Positions 33,384-42,396 of a stretch of 64,000 bases of DNA are shown here, in pieces. Numbering within the stretch: position 1 is the stretch's first letter; each line of letters begins with the position of its first letter. A program made the translations under genes and the position numbers. The DNA comes from Propionispora vibrioides. Its GTDB lineage: Bacteria > Bacillota > Negativicutes > Propionisporales > Propionisporaceae. Below the pieces are notes generated by a model. It did not search any database. It saw only the letters and a program-made list of their open reading frames with translations, and was not told the DNA's origin. The stretch lies in assembly GCF_900110485.1 (NCBI RefSeq), contig NZ_FODY01000017.1, positions 1-64,000 of the forward strand, written 5' to 3'.

Positions 33384-35546
33384 TTACGCGGTCGGTTCCA
33401 GCACGGTTAGAAAGACCTGGACCAGTTCGGGGTCGAACTGGCTGCCGGCGCAGCGCCGGAGTTCGAGCTGTGCCTCTTCGGTAGTTTTAGCCTGCCGGTA
33501 CGGCGTAGTACGCTGCATGGCGTCATAGGCGTCGGTGATGGCGATGATGCGGCTGAGCAGCGGGATTTTAGGGCCCTCAATACCACAGGGATAACCGGTA
33601 CCATCCCAGCGCTCATGGTGGGCGGCGATAAAGTCGGACACATTAAACAGTTCGGGGATGGCTTTGGCGATCCGGCTGCCGATTTCCGGATGCCGCTTGA
33701 TTTCCAGCCATTCCCGTTCGGTCAGCGGTCCGGGTTTTATCAGGATATCCTTGGCGATGCCGACTTTTCCCACATCATGATACTGAGCGGCCAGGGACAG
33801 TTGCTGCATTTCCCGCCTGGTAAGCTGCAGTTTTTCACCGATCAGGGAAGACCATTGCTGGATGGCATCGGCGTGGGCCGTATGATGATGATCCCGCAGC
33901 TCGGCTGTCTGGATGAGGGTGGATAATAGGATTTGCCGTGTTTTTTTGCGGTTTTTCTCTTTGTTTTGATACATCATATCATCGGCCTGGTTGAGAAGCT
34001 GGTTCAACTCTGACGGCTGCGTGGCCGTGGCGCTGCCGGTGGAGGCGGCGATAGGCAGCTCGGGGCGCAGGGTATTGTACATATTCAGGGAGGTTCCCAG
34101 CTTGTCCAGGCAGGTGCGGACGGTTATTTCGGTGGCACCGGGCAGTAATACGATGAATTCATCGCCGCCGATCCGGGCAATGATGTCTTCCAGACGGAAG
34201 CTGTCGGCCAGCAGCCGGGCAAAGGTGCGGATCAGTTCGTCGCCGGCCTGGTGCCCCAGTGTATCGTTAATTAATTTCAAACCGTCCACATCACAGACGA
34301 CCAGACTGAGCGGGACTTGCTGGGCCGCGGTCAGGTGATCCCACTGCGTTTCAAAATAGGTCCGATTATACAGTCCGGTGAGCTGATCACGGGTACTGAG
34401 CAGGCGGTATTTGGATTCGGCCTGGGACAGTGCCTGGTTGCTGCTATGCAGCAGCGCAACATGCTCCCGGATGGTGCCCATCATGCTGTTGAAGGCGATG
34501 CAGAAGCGGCGTAGTTCGTTAGGCGACGTCAGATAGCTGTATTCCGGGATGGGCTGCGAGTAGTCGTGGTTTTGCACCCGTTGAGCGGCCGCTGACAGGT
34601 GAACAATGGGTTGTCCCAGATTTAGCGCCAGCAGCCAGGTTAAGAGCAAGGTGGTGAAGAGTACCAGCACGGCACCCCACAGGAGGTGCTGGATTTGCTG
34701 GTAGTAGGGGGCGAGCGCTTCCGCCTCGTCGATTTCACAAAGGATAATCACGTTATACTCGGGAATCCATTGATAGGAGCCGATGACTTGTCGTCCGCGA
34801 TGGTCTTGGTAGACACCAATGCCGGATAGTTTATTTTTGGCCCGCAGGAAGCCCTGGTTGTTTTTAATCGTACCTTTATCGGTGGCGTCCAGCCGGGAGG
34901 CGGCAATAATGGAGCCTTTACCGTCCAGAAGATAGCCTTTGCTGCTTTCGCTGGGGTGGAAGCCCTGCATAATAATGCCCAGTGTATCGACCGAAACAGA
35001 GGCGAATACCAGGCCGTTCAGTTGGTTGTTGTAGTCGAAGACCGGATTGGCAAAGACTAAAAGATTGCGGCCGGTCATCTTGCCGGCCAATATGTCGCTG
35101 ACAAAGGGTTTTCCCTCCAGCGAAGCCCGGAAATAATCACGGTCCTGTATGTTGACGCCGGGAGGAAACAAGGTGTCCAGCTCGGTGATACCGTCTTTGT
35201 CAGCGTATGTATAGCTGGAAAAATCCTGGCTGCTGTTCAGGTTGGAGTGAAAATCGGCGAGCATCCTTGCCTTGTCGTGGGAACGGACTGAATCGAGCCG
35301 GGATAGTACTGTCACATCCGCGGCCCGCTCCCGGTACCAGTTCTGCACCGACTGAAGCTGCATGCTCATGGCCTGCAGCAGCAGCCGTTCGGCCGCTTCA
35401 TAAGTCCGCTCCCTTTCATTCCAGCAATAAATGGCGGACAGTACGATGGTTAGCAGCAATACGATGCCAAGATTCCAGACGATCAGGCGGGACTTTAAGG
35501 AATGGTTTTTGATAGCTGACAATAGCACCGAATGTAAGCGGTTCAT
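33384..35546 (-). CDS. Sensor with dCache, HAMP, GGDEF and HD-GYP domains
   Basis: 720 aa. Membrane span about 20-42, an extracytoplasmic dCache-like domain (about 55-285, with DRDYFRASLEGKPFVSD), a second span (about 288-310), HAMP (to about 365), GGDEF domain with intact IGGDEF, and a C-terminal HD-GYP domain with YHDVGKVGIAKD and HHERWDGTGYP. It thus carries both a c-di-GMP making and a degrading domain in one chain; external ligands likely choose between them. Transcribed towards the A2 repeat; no clear terminator apart from that repeat. Confidence 0.9.
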   Translation of the reverse strand: MNRLHSVLLSAIKNHSLKSRLIVWNLGIVLLLTIVLSAIYCWNERERTYEAAERLLLQAMSMQLQSVQNWYRERAADVTVLSRLDSVRSHDKARMLADFHSNLNSSQDFSSYTYADKDGITELDTLFPPGVNIQDRDYFRASLEGKPFVSDILAGKMTGRNLLVFANPVFDYNNQLNGLVFASVSVDTLGIIMQGFHPSESSKGYLLDGKGSIIAASRLDATDKGTIKNNQGFLRAKNKLSGIGVYQDHRGRQVIGSYQWIPEYNVIILCEIDEAEALAPYYQQIQHLLWGAVLVLFTTLLLTWLLALNLGQPIVHLSAAAQRVQNHDYSQPIPEYSYLTSPNELRRFCIAFNSMMGTIREHVALLHSSNQALSQAESKYRLLSTRDQLTGLYNRTYFETQWDHLTAAQQVPLSLVVCDVDGLKLINDTLGHQAGDELIRTFARLLADSFRLEDIIARIGGDEFIVLLPGATEITVRTCLDKLGTSLNMYNTLRPELPIAASTGSATATQPSELNQLLNQADDMMYQNKEKNRKKTRQILLSTLIQTAELRDHHHTAHADAIQQWSSLIGEKLQLTRREMQQLSLAAQYHDVGKVGIAKDILIKPGPLTEREWLEIKRHPEIGSRIAKAIPELFNVSDFIAAHHERWDGTGYPCGIEGPKIPLLSRIIAITDAYDAMQRTTPYRQAKTTEEAQLELRRCAGSQFDPELVQVFLTVLEPTA

Positions 35547-35623
35547 AAATCCTCCTTAGACGGAAAGGCCAGGGCAGGATAGTTGCCATTTTCCGTGATT
35601 TTGAAGGCGAGAATAATGAGGCG

Positions 35624-36886
35624 TTAGGAAGTAAGCGCGTCGATCAGAAGTCCGATGTTTAGCAGGCTGACAATAATTCCGATTACGGCAAGGATTACTT
35701 TTAGACGCAGCTTATTGGCATATTTGCCCATGACGCGGTGCGAAGAGGTCAGATAGATTTGCAAAAAGATGGTAATCGGCAACTGGATGCTGAGTATGAT
35801 TTGCGAGTATACCAGACCGATAAACGGATCAGAGATAAAGTAAATAACCAGCACGGCGAAAAAGTAAGTAAGGGCCACGCCCCAGCGGGTATGGACGTCT
35901 TTGATGTTGTACGGTTCCCGGAAGATGCCGGCGAAAATGCTGCCTGCCGCCATACCGGCCGTACTGGTGGAGGAAAAACCGGCAAATAAGAGGGCCAGGG
36001 CAAATATAACCGAGGCGGTGTTACCTAAGAGCGGCCGCAGCATCTGTTCGGCCTGTTCCAGGGTATCGACATGCAGGCCTGCCTGATAGAAGGTGGCGGC
36101 AGCTACGAGGATCATGGCGCTGTTGATCGCCCAGCCAAGCAGCATGGAAAAGAGGGTATCGAAAAATTCGTATTTCAGTTGTTTTTGAATCATTGCTTCG
36201 TCTTCCAGGTTCCACTGGCGGCTTTGGATAATTTCCGAATGCAAAAATAGATTGTGCGGCATGACGACAGCACCTAACACACTCATGACAATTGGCATGG
36301 CGCCGGGCGGAATGTCGGGAGTGACCCAGCCGCGGGCGGCCTGCAGCCAGTCAATATTAGCCAGGCTGAGCTCCAGCAGAAAGGAAAAGCCAATGAGGGA
36401 GACAAAGCCGACAATCCATTTTTCCAGCCGTTGATAGGAGCTGGTTAAGAGCAGCACGCCCGAGGTAAGCGCTGCTGCTACCGTGCCGACCAACAGCGGC
36501 AGATCGAACAGAATGCGGAGTGCAATGGCCGCGCCCAGAATTTCCGCTACGGCGGTGGCAATAGCGGCGCCAACCGCCGAAAGCAGAACCAAACGGGACA
36601 GCCATTTCGGTAAAAATATTGTCGCGGCTTCGGATAAGCAGTAGCCTGTGGCAATGCCTAAGTGAGCTACATTATGTTGCAGGACGATGAGCATGACCGT
36701 GGACAGGGTAACCATCCAGAGTAAAAGATAGCCATAATCGGCGCCGGCCGCGATATTGGCGGCCCAGTTGCCGGGGTCGATAAAACCGACGGTAACCAAA
36801 ATGCCGGGGCCAAGATAACGCAACAGTTCCCGGGCTCTTACATCCGGCACGTGGATAGATTTGGGAAAAATACGGGACCAGTTCAG
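35624..36886 (-). CDS. mntH: Nramp divalent metal transporter
   Basis: About 420 aa, 11-12 membrane spans. The metal-site residues are present: DPGN in GFIDPGNWAAN (span 1) and A-x-x-M in GAVVMPHNLFLHS (span 6). It imports Mn2+ or Fe2+ with protons. The start is odd: TTG 36901 has no SD, and GTG 36895 overlaps GGAGGTG. That SD (36899-36893) is followed 6 nt later by CTG 36886, giving NWSRIFPKSIHV..., so CTG is the best-placed start. No Mn riboswitch was recognised in the leader. Confidence 0.85.
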   Translation of the reverse strand: MNWSRIFPKSIHVPDVRARELLRYLGPGILVTVGFIDPGNWAANIAAGADYGYLLLWMVTLSTVMLIVLQHNVAHLGIATGYCLSEAATIFLPKWLSRLVLLSAVGAAIATAVAEILGAAIALRILFDLPLLVGTVAAALTSGVLLLTSSYQRLEKWIVGFVSLIGFSFLLELSLANIDWLQAARGWVTPDIPPGAMPIVMSVLGAVVMPHNLFLHSEIIQSRQWNLEDEAMIQKQLKYEFFDTLFSMLLGWAINSAMILVAAATFYQAGLHVDTLEQAEQMLRPLLGNTASVIFALALLFAGFSSTSTAGMAAGSIFAGIFREPYNIKDVHTRWGVALTYFFAVLVIYFISDPFIGLVYSQIILSIQLPITIFLQIYLTSSHRVMGKYANKLRLKVILAVIGIIVSLLNIGLLIDALTS

Positions 36887-36901
36887 CAGAAACACCTCCA
36901 A

Positions 36902-37284
36902 ATACAGTTAATCAGTCTATTCGCTAACAAGGGGCTAACTCCTGCCCGGCATTTTGCCGGAAAGAGCGAGGTAGTGGGCAGGAAAATGAAAGAATCTAGC
37001 GAAAATATGACTAAAATAGATATTACTGGATAATTTGTTGCGAAAATTAGTTCGGCCAGAAGTCGGCCGGGCAGGAAAGTCCGGCCGACGGCAGCCGGGC
37101 AATGCCAGGGAATGCTATAGTATATGACGGTTAGGCGGTACATCATGCAAGAGGCAGCCGGTAAAGACGGCAGGTGAGCCCGGTTTTGGCGGCTGTCGGT
37201 ACGTAGGGTATTACTTGATGAATTTAATATATTTTCTTATGACGGTCAGACGTGAAAGGGTCGTGCCGGTTGGAGGGGAAGCTG
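36902..37284. other. Divergent intergenic region with a GC-rich inverted repeat
   Basis: Between mntH and the GGDEF-EAL gene. GTCGGCCGG (37062-37070) and CCGGCCGAC (37081-37089) form a perfect 9-bp inverted repeat with a 10-nt spacer and no T run. Promoters for both genes must lie here. I found no c-di-GMP riboswitch match. Confidence 0.5.
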
Positions 37285-39057
37285 GTGAAGAAATACGGAT
37301 GCCGTAGTTACAGGGAGAAGATGAAAGGAAGATACCGTCAGCATATCAGGCGTGCCCTGGCGCCCGGCTTTGCGGCAGGGGAATGGCGTAAAGCCGGGCG
37401 GGTTTTTCTGGAGGTAGCCAATGATATTGCCTGGGAATGGGATATGGTTACTAACCGGCTGCTATTTGCGGAACGTTGCCGGGAGGAGCTGCATATCCGG
37501 AACGAGTACGGCGGATTTGAGGAGTTTGCCGCACTGATTCCACAGGAGGATCAGGAACTGGTCCGCTCAACGCTGGCGGAATGTTTGGCCCGCCATAGCG
37601 GAATGTTTATTTTCGAGTGCCGGATCATGACCTCCCAGGGTTTGAAATGGGTGATTATGCGGGGCAAGGCGGCCTTTGGCAGCGGCGGTAAGCCCTTGTG
37701 GCTGGCCGGAGCGGTCACCGATGTGACTCATGGTAAAATGCAGGAGGAAGCTATCCGCTATCTGACCTATTTTGATGTAGTGACAGGTCTGCCGAACCGG
37801 ATTTCCATGCAGGAGACGCTTCATCTGGTTTTGCGGGAAAAACGGAACCGCGGCGCGATCCTGTATTTTGATGTGGACAAGTTTAAGGCGATCAATGATA
37901 CGCTGGGTGTCTCTTTGGGTGATAATATTCTTTTTATGGTGGCCGAAATGTTACGGGAACGGATGGGATCACAGCATTTTCTGGCGAAAGTGGGTGACGA
38001 TGAATTTGTCATTCTGCTCAATGACATCAACGACCGGGCATCCGTTCAGACCTATGCCAAACATATTCTTGCCTGCTTTGCCGAACCGCTGAAGGTGGGC
38101 AACCGGTCGATCCGGATTGCGATCAGTGTCGGTATTGCGCTGTTGCCGGAGGACGGGACAACGATGGAGACGCTGATCAAGCATGCCGAGCTGGCGCTTA
38201 GCCGGGCGAAGGGACAGCCCGATAACCGGATTGCCTTTTTTGAACAGTCGATGGCGGATGAGGCTTACCGGAAGCTGGTGCTGGAAGAGGACTTGCGCCA
38301 CGCTTTAAATAACGGCGAACTGCTGCTTTACTATCAGCCGATTGTCGATTGTTCGAACGGCAGGGTAAGCGGGTTTGAGGCTTTGCTACGTTGGAACAGT
38401 CCGCAGCTTGGCATGGTTTCGCCGCTCCAGTTTATTCGGCTGGCTGAGGAGACGGGCTTGATTATTCCCATTGGCCTGTGGGTGCTGCAGCAGGGCTGTG
38501 CTTTTTTGGCCCGGCTGCACCGGGCCGGTTATGCGGATATGCTGCTGTCGGTTAATGTTTCCATCATTCAGCTTTTGCAAAGCGATTTTGTCGAAAGTAT
38601 GTGGGCCGTGGTTAGAGATGCCGGCATACCGCCGGAACACATCGCCTTTGAGATTACGGAAGGGCTGCTGATGGAAACCTTCGAGGCCAATAGTGAGAAG
38701 CTGCGGCTATTGCGGCAGCGGGGGATGAAAATCCACCTGGACGATTTTGGCACAGGCTATAGCTCGTTAAAGTATCTGCAAAATTTGCCGGTCGATTTGG
38801 TCAAGATTGACAAGTCGTTTATTGACGAACTGGAAGGCAATGCGCAGACGGTTCCGCTGGTTGATTCCATCATTGCACTGGTTCACCGGCTGGGGCTGCA
38901 AACGGTGGCCGAAGGGGTGGAAACCGGGCTGCAGCACAGCCGGCTTGCCTGTTTCGGCTGTGACCGGATTCAGGGTTATCTGATCAGCAAGCCGATGCCG
39001 GAAGAACAGGTGCTGCCCTTTTTGAAGGCATATAAGCCACGGCAAGACAATAAGTAG
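37285..39057 (+). CDS. PAS-GGDEF-EAL protein, likely c-di-GMP phosphodiesterase
   Basis: About 590 aa, no membrane span. A PAS-like domain (about 40-150: VANDIAWEWDMVTNRL), a GGDEF domain with the altered motif VGDDEF, and an EAL domain with FEALLRW, HLDDFGTGYSSL and the later Lys/Glu (VKIDKSF, VAEGVE). The first Gly of GGDEF is Val, so cyclase activity is doubtful; the EAL side looks active. Start GTG 37285 lies 6 nt after GGAGGGG; GTG 37252 has no SD. Confidence 0.88.
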   Translation: MKKYGCRSYREKMKGRYRQHIRRALAPGFAAGEWRKAGRVFLEVANDIAWEWDMVTNRLLFAERCREELHIRNEYGGFEEFAALIPQEDQELVRSTLAECLARHSGMFIFECRIMTSQGLKWVIMRGKAAFGSGGKPLWLAGAVTDVTHGKMQEEAIRYLTYFDVVTGLPNRISMQETLHLVLREKRNRGAILYFDVDKFKAINDTLGVSLGDNILFMVAEMLRERMGSQHFLAKVGDDEFVILLNDINDRASVQTYAKHILACFAEPLKVGNRSIRIAISVGIALLPEDGTTMETLIKHAELALSRAKGQPDNRIAFFEQSMADEAYRKLVLEEDLRHALNNGELLLYYQPIVDCSNGRVSGFEALLRWNSPQLGMVSPLQFIRLAEETGLIIPIGLWVLQQGCAFLARLHRAGYADMLLSVNVSIIQLLQSDFVESMWAVVRDAGIPPEHIAFEITEGLLMETFEANSEKLRLLRQRGMKIHLDDFGTGYSSLKYLQNLPVDLVKIDKSFIDELEGNAQTVPLVDSIIALVHRLGLQTVAEGVETGLQHSRLACFGCDRIQGYLISKPMPEEQVLPFLKAYKPRQDNK

Positions 39058-39161
39058 TACATAGTAGCTTCTTTTAAGTAACAAGCTGCAGCTATTTTGG
39101 CGAGAGGCTGCCGGGGAAAGCGTGATTCGGATTATCATAATCAGCAATAGGAGGGAATGGA

Positions 39162-40925
39162 ATGAGTCGAAAGACGTTTACGGTACTGTTTGGCGGTCAG
39201 GCAGGTTATGGCATTATGAGTGCGGGAAATCTGGTGGCAAAGGCCGGGGGACGAAATGGACTGTGGGCTTTTCAGGTCAATGAATATCCTTCGCTGATCA
39301 AGGGCGGTTTGAATACCTGTCTGGTACGGTTAAGTGACCAGCCGCTGCAGGCTTATGAGGAAGAACTGGACTGTCTGGGGGCGCTGTCACAGGAGGCGCT
39401 GGATCAAAACTACAACAAGCTGCGACCGGGAGCCTTGGTCATTTATGATAAGGATGTGGTTAAAGCCGATATGGCTAACATACCAGCCGGTGTCCGGCTG
39501 TATCCGGTTAAATTGATCGGCCTGCTGCCCGGTGATGCGGCCAAGGTTATGGCTAACAGCGCCATGCTGGGCGCCTTTTGCGCCATTACCGGCTACCCGC
39601 TGGCAGCGATTGCCGCGGCTATGCGGTCGGAGTTTAAGAAGCCTGCCGTCCAGGAGCAAAACATCCAGCTTTTAGAGACGACCTTTGCGGCAGTTGGCGA
39701 GGAGTACGGCGAGGAACGGCAAAAGGCCTTTGCGTTTTCCCTTGCTCCCGATAAGCGGAAGAAAATGCTGATTAACGGCAATGACGCCATTTCCATGGGC
39801 GCCATCAAGGCGGGGGTTAAATTTGCCGCCGGCTATCCCATGACACCCGGCTCCAGCGTACTGACCTACCTGGCTGATCATGCCGAAAAGTTCGGCCTTG
39901 TTTTTAAGCAGGCCGAGGATGAAATCGCGGCGGTCAATATGCTGATTGGCGCTGGCTTTGCCGGTGCCAGGGCGATAGCTGCCACCAGCGGCGGCGGATT
40001 TTCGCTGATGGTGGAGGCGCTGGGCTTTGCCGCCCAGGCGGAAGTGCCGATCGTTATTGTAAACGCCCAGCGGGGCGGTCCGAGCACCGGCTTGCCGACC
40101 CGCACGGCCCAGGCTGACCTCTCCTTTGTGGTTCATGCCTCACAGGGGGAATTTCCCCGCATTGTCATGGCTCCCGGTGATGTGGAGGAGTGCTTCTTTG
40201 AAACCGTCCGGGTGTTCAATCTGGCGGAAAAATACCAGATGCCCGGCATTATTCTCACCGATAAATATCTGGCCGATTCGGCCCTGACCCATGACTATTT
40301 TGACGATGTCAAGGTAAGGGTGGAGCGGGGCAAGCTGGTCGATGAAGAGTGGCTGGCCGGCAATCAGCCCTACCTGCGCTACCGGCTGACGGAAGACGGC
40401 GTATCGCCGCGGGCCGTTCCCGGACAGAAGGGCGGCCGGCATATTGCCACAAGCTATACCCATGGTGAAGACGGCTTTTACAGTTCGGGCAACCGGGAAT
40501 ATGCGGCCCGGGAGCCGGAAGTTACGGCAGCAGGCCTGGATAAGTTGTTTAACAAGGTGCCGGCCCTGCTGGCGGAAATCCCCGGCATTAAGCTGCACGG
40601 ACCGGCTGAGGCCGAGTTGACGGTGATTAGCTGGGGTTCGACGAAAGGGGCTATTCTTGAAGCTATGACGGAATTGGCTGCAGCGGGGCATAACGTTAAT
40701 TTCCTGCAAATCCTTTATCCGTCGCCTTTCCCGGCCGACGCGGTAAGCGAGGTGCTGGAAGGATGCAACAAGACACTGTTGATCGAATGCAATAAAACGG
40801 CGCAGATGGGAGCTTTGCTCAGAGCTCATACCGGTTATGCGCCTGATGCGGTCTATCTGAAATATGATTCGCGGCCCATGGTGCCATCGCAAATTGCCGC
40901 TCGAATCAAGGAGGTGATCGGCTAA
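39162..40925 (+). CDS. korA: 2-oxoacid:acceptor oxidoreductase, fused gamma-alpha subunit
   Basis: 587 aa. The N-terminal gamma domain (about 1-185, FGGQAGYGIMSAGNLVAKAG) is fused to the alpha, pyrimidine-binding domain (about 200-585, GNDAISMGAIKAGVKFAAGYPMTPGSS). With the beta subunit encoded next it oxidises a 2-oxoacid with CoA to acyl-CoA and CO2, reducing ferredoxin. The layout matches 2-oxoglutarate- or branched-type enzymes (KorAB); substrate is not decided by sequence. SD AGGAGGGAA. Its stop shares one base with the beta start. Confidence 0.87.
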   Translation: MSRKTFTVLFGGQAGYGIMSAGNLVAKAGGRNGLWAFQVNEYPSLIKGGLNTCLVRLSDQPLQAYEEELDCLGALSQEALDQNYNKLRPGALVIYDKDVVKADMANIPAGVRLYPVKLIGLLPGDAAKVMANSAMLGAFCAITGYPLAAIAAAMRSEFKKPAVQEQNIQLLETTFAAVGEEYGEERQKAFAFSLAPDKRKKMLINGNDAISMGAIKAGVKFAAGYPMTPGSSVLTYLADHAEKFGLVFKQAEDEIAAVNMLIGAGFAGARAIAATSGGGFSLMVEALGFAAQAEVPIVIVNAQRGGPSTGLPTRTAQADLSFVVHASQGEFPRIVMAPGDVEECFFETVRVFNLAEKYQMPGIILTDKYLADSALTHDYFDDVKVRVERGKLVDEEWLAGNQPYLRYRLTEDGVSPRAVPGQKGGRHIATSYTHGEDGFYSSGNREYAAREPEVTAAGLDKLFNKVPALLAEIPGIKLHGPAEAELTVISWGSTKGAILEAMTELAAAGHNVNFLQILYPSPFPADAVSEVLEGCNKTLLIECNKTAQMGALLRAHTGYAPDAVYLKYDSRPMVPSQIAARIKEVIG

Positions 40926-41779
40926 TGGAAGAACTGAAAACACCCTATACTCCTACCTGGTGTCCCGGCTGCGGTGACTATGGGATTTTGAACGGACTGA
41001 AAAAAGCCCTGGCGTCGCTGCCGGAGGGACCGGAAAATATCGCCCTGGTTAGCGGCATCGGCTGTGCGCCCAAGATCGCCCAGTATGTCAACACCTACCG
41101 GATTGAAACGCTGCATGGCCGTACACTGCCGGTGGCTACAGGCCTAAAGCTGGCCAACCGGAATCTGACCGTCATTGCCGAAGGCGGCGACGGCGATGGG
41201 ATGGGCTTGGGCATGGGGCATTTTATTCATACGGCCCGGCGCAATCTGGATATTGCCTACTTCATTCACAACAATCAGGTCTATGGCCTGACCAAGGGCC
41301 AGACTTCGCCGACCAGCGAAATGGGCATGACAACTAAATTTACCCCGCCACCCAAGGGGAATGTGGAACATTCGATCAATATCGTCCATATGGCCTTGCA
41401 CGCCGGTGCCACTTTTGTCGCCCGTTCCTTTTCGGCCGATGCGAAGCTGGCCGATATCCTGGTCCAGGCCGTCCAGCACAAGGGCTTTGCTGTGGTCGAT
41501 ATCCTGCAGCCTTGCGTATCCTTTAACAAGGTCAACAGCTATCAGTGGTATATGGACAGGGTTTATCCGCTGCAGAGTCTGCCCGACTACAATTCTGCTG
41601 ATTTTGCGAAGGCCGCCGAGTTGTCGACACAGTGGGGTGAAAAGATCCCCATCGGCGTCTTTTATCAGACCGAACGGCCTGTCTTCGAAGACTCGCTGCC
41701 GCAACTGGCCGGGGAACCCTTGGTCAAACAGCCCATTGACACTATTAACATTCATAGTCTGATGGATGAACTGGCATGA
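40925..41779 (+). CDS. korB: 2-oxoacid:acceptor oxidoreductase, beta subunit
   Basis: 284 aa, the TPP-binding subunit. WCPGCGDYGI, GIGCAPKIAQY, the TPP/Mg motif GDGDGMGLGMGH with NNQVYGLTKGQTSPTS are all present. It starts inside the stop of the alpha gene (TAATG), so the two are coupled. It lacks the four-cysteine ferredoxin domain, so electrons need a separate carrier, possibly ferredoxin or the small iron-sulfur protein at 41984. Confidence 0.9.
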   Translation: MEELKTPYTPTWCPGCGDYGILNGLKKALASLPEGPENIALVSGIGCAPKIAQYVNTYRIETLHGRTLPVATGLKLANRNLTVIAEGGDGDGMGLGMGHFIHTARRNLDIAYFIHNNQVYGLTKGQTSPTSEMGMTTKFTPPPKGNVEHSINIVHMALHAGATFVARSFSADAKLADILVQAVQHKGFAVVDILQPCVSFNKVNSYQWYMDRVYPLQSLPDYNSADFAKAAELSTQWGEKIPIGVFYQTERPVFEDSLPQLAGEPLVKQPIDTINIHSLMDELA

Positions 41780-41800
41780 TTCTTTTCACTTGCCGTATAC

Positions 41801-41964
41801 TAGTACATTGTCAATTCTAAAACTGTGGGCATAATGGCGAGGCTATTTTTTTGCAAGACGAGGCGGAGAAAGGAGGCATACCGGAAGTATGCTGACTGAC
41901 GACAACGAAGGCTTGCGGAAAATAGACCGTCAGTATTCACAGGATTAGGGTTGGCAAGGTACTA
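41801..41964 (-). repeat. Structured repeat, family B, copy B4
   Basis: TA at both ends. Outer arms GTAC-ATTGTCAATTCTAA... / ...GATTAGGGTTGGCAAGGTAC are imperfect. Minus-strand core CTTCGTTGTCGTCAGTCAGC, tip GCATAC-TTCCG-GTATGC, then CTCCGCCTCGTCTTGC. It separates korB from the small BFD gene. Confidence 0.82.
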
Positions 41965-41983
41965 ACGTAAAGGTGGTGATTTC

Positions 41984-42202
41984 ATGGAAAATGAACTCAA
42001 CCAGGAGATAATGGATAAACTGACCAAGGTATGCCTGTGCAAGGGTATTAGCCGGGCTACCATGAAGGAGGCGATCGCCGGCGGTGCCGATACGGTGGAG
42101 AAGGTACGGAAGGTGACCGGCGCCGGCTCAGGTTCCTGTGGCGGACGGCGCTGTACGCCGAAGATCGAGGAACTGTTGGCCGCGGCGGCAAACGCCGAAT
42201 AA
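41984..42202 (+). CDS. Small BFD-like [2Fe-2S] protein
   Basis: 72 aa. CLCKG near residue 17 and CGGRRC near residue 52 give the four cysteines of BFD-type (bacterioferritin-associated ferredoxin-like) [2Fe-2S] domains, here as a free protein. SD AAAGGTGGTG before the ATG. It follows korB after repeat B4 and ends in a strong terminator. It could carry electrons for KorAB or sense iron; both are guesses from position. Confidence 0.8.
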   Translation: MENELNQEIMDKLTKVCLCKGISRATMKEAIAGGADTVEKVRKVTGAGSGSCGGRRCTPKIEELLAAAANAE

Positions 42203-42249
42203 AAAAATCCTGCAATTCAGCCGTCGGGGCGGGTTGCAGGATTTTTTTC
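42201..42249 (+). terminator. Terminator after the BFD gene
   Basis: Stem AAAAAAATCCTGCAA / TTGCAGGATTTTTTT, overlapping the stop codon. Confidence 0.92.
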
Positions 42250-42312
42250 ATTTATAGGCGGTATTTTGGCGTTTAGTGTTGATTGTCGGCCAAATGCCTG
42301 AGCGGTCGCGGA

Positions 42313-42341
42313 TTGACGAACAACCGGGTTTTCTTTATAGT
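42313..42341 (+). promoter_or_regulatory. Sigma-70 type promoter
   Basis: TTGACG (42313-42318) and TATAGT (42336-42341) separated by exactly 17 bp, 55 bp before the MFS gene. Confidence 0.75.
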
Positions 42342-42396
42342 GGTAAATAGCTTAATTTTGCGAGAATAGTCGCTTTTGAAATGAAGGAGTTATACG

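Noticed and set aside
36902-37100. Mn2+ (yybP-ykoY) riboswitch before mntH
   Set aside because: No match to the paired conserved loops; only a simple inverted repeat.
37090-37284. c-di-GMP riboswitch before the GGDEF-EAL gene
   Set aside because: The GEMM core blocks are not present; only loose GC-rich hairpins.
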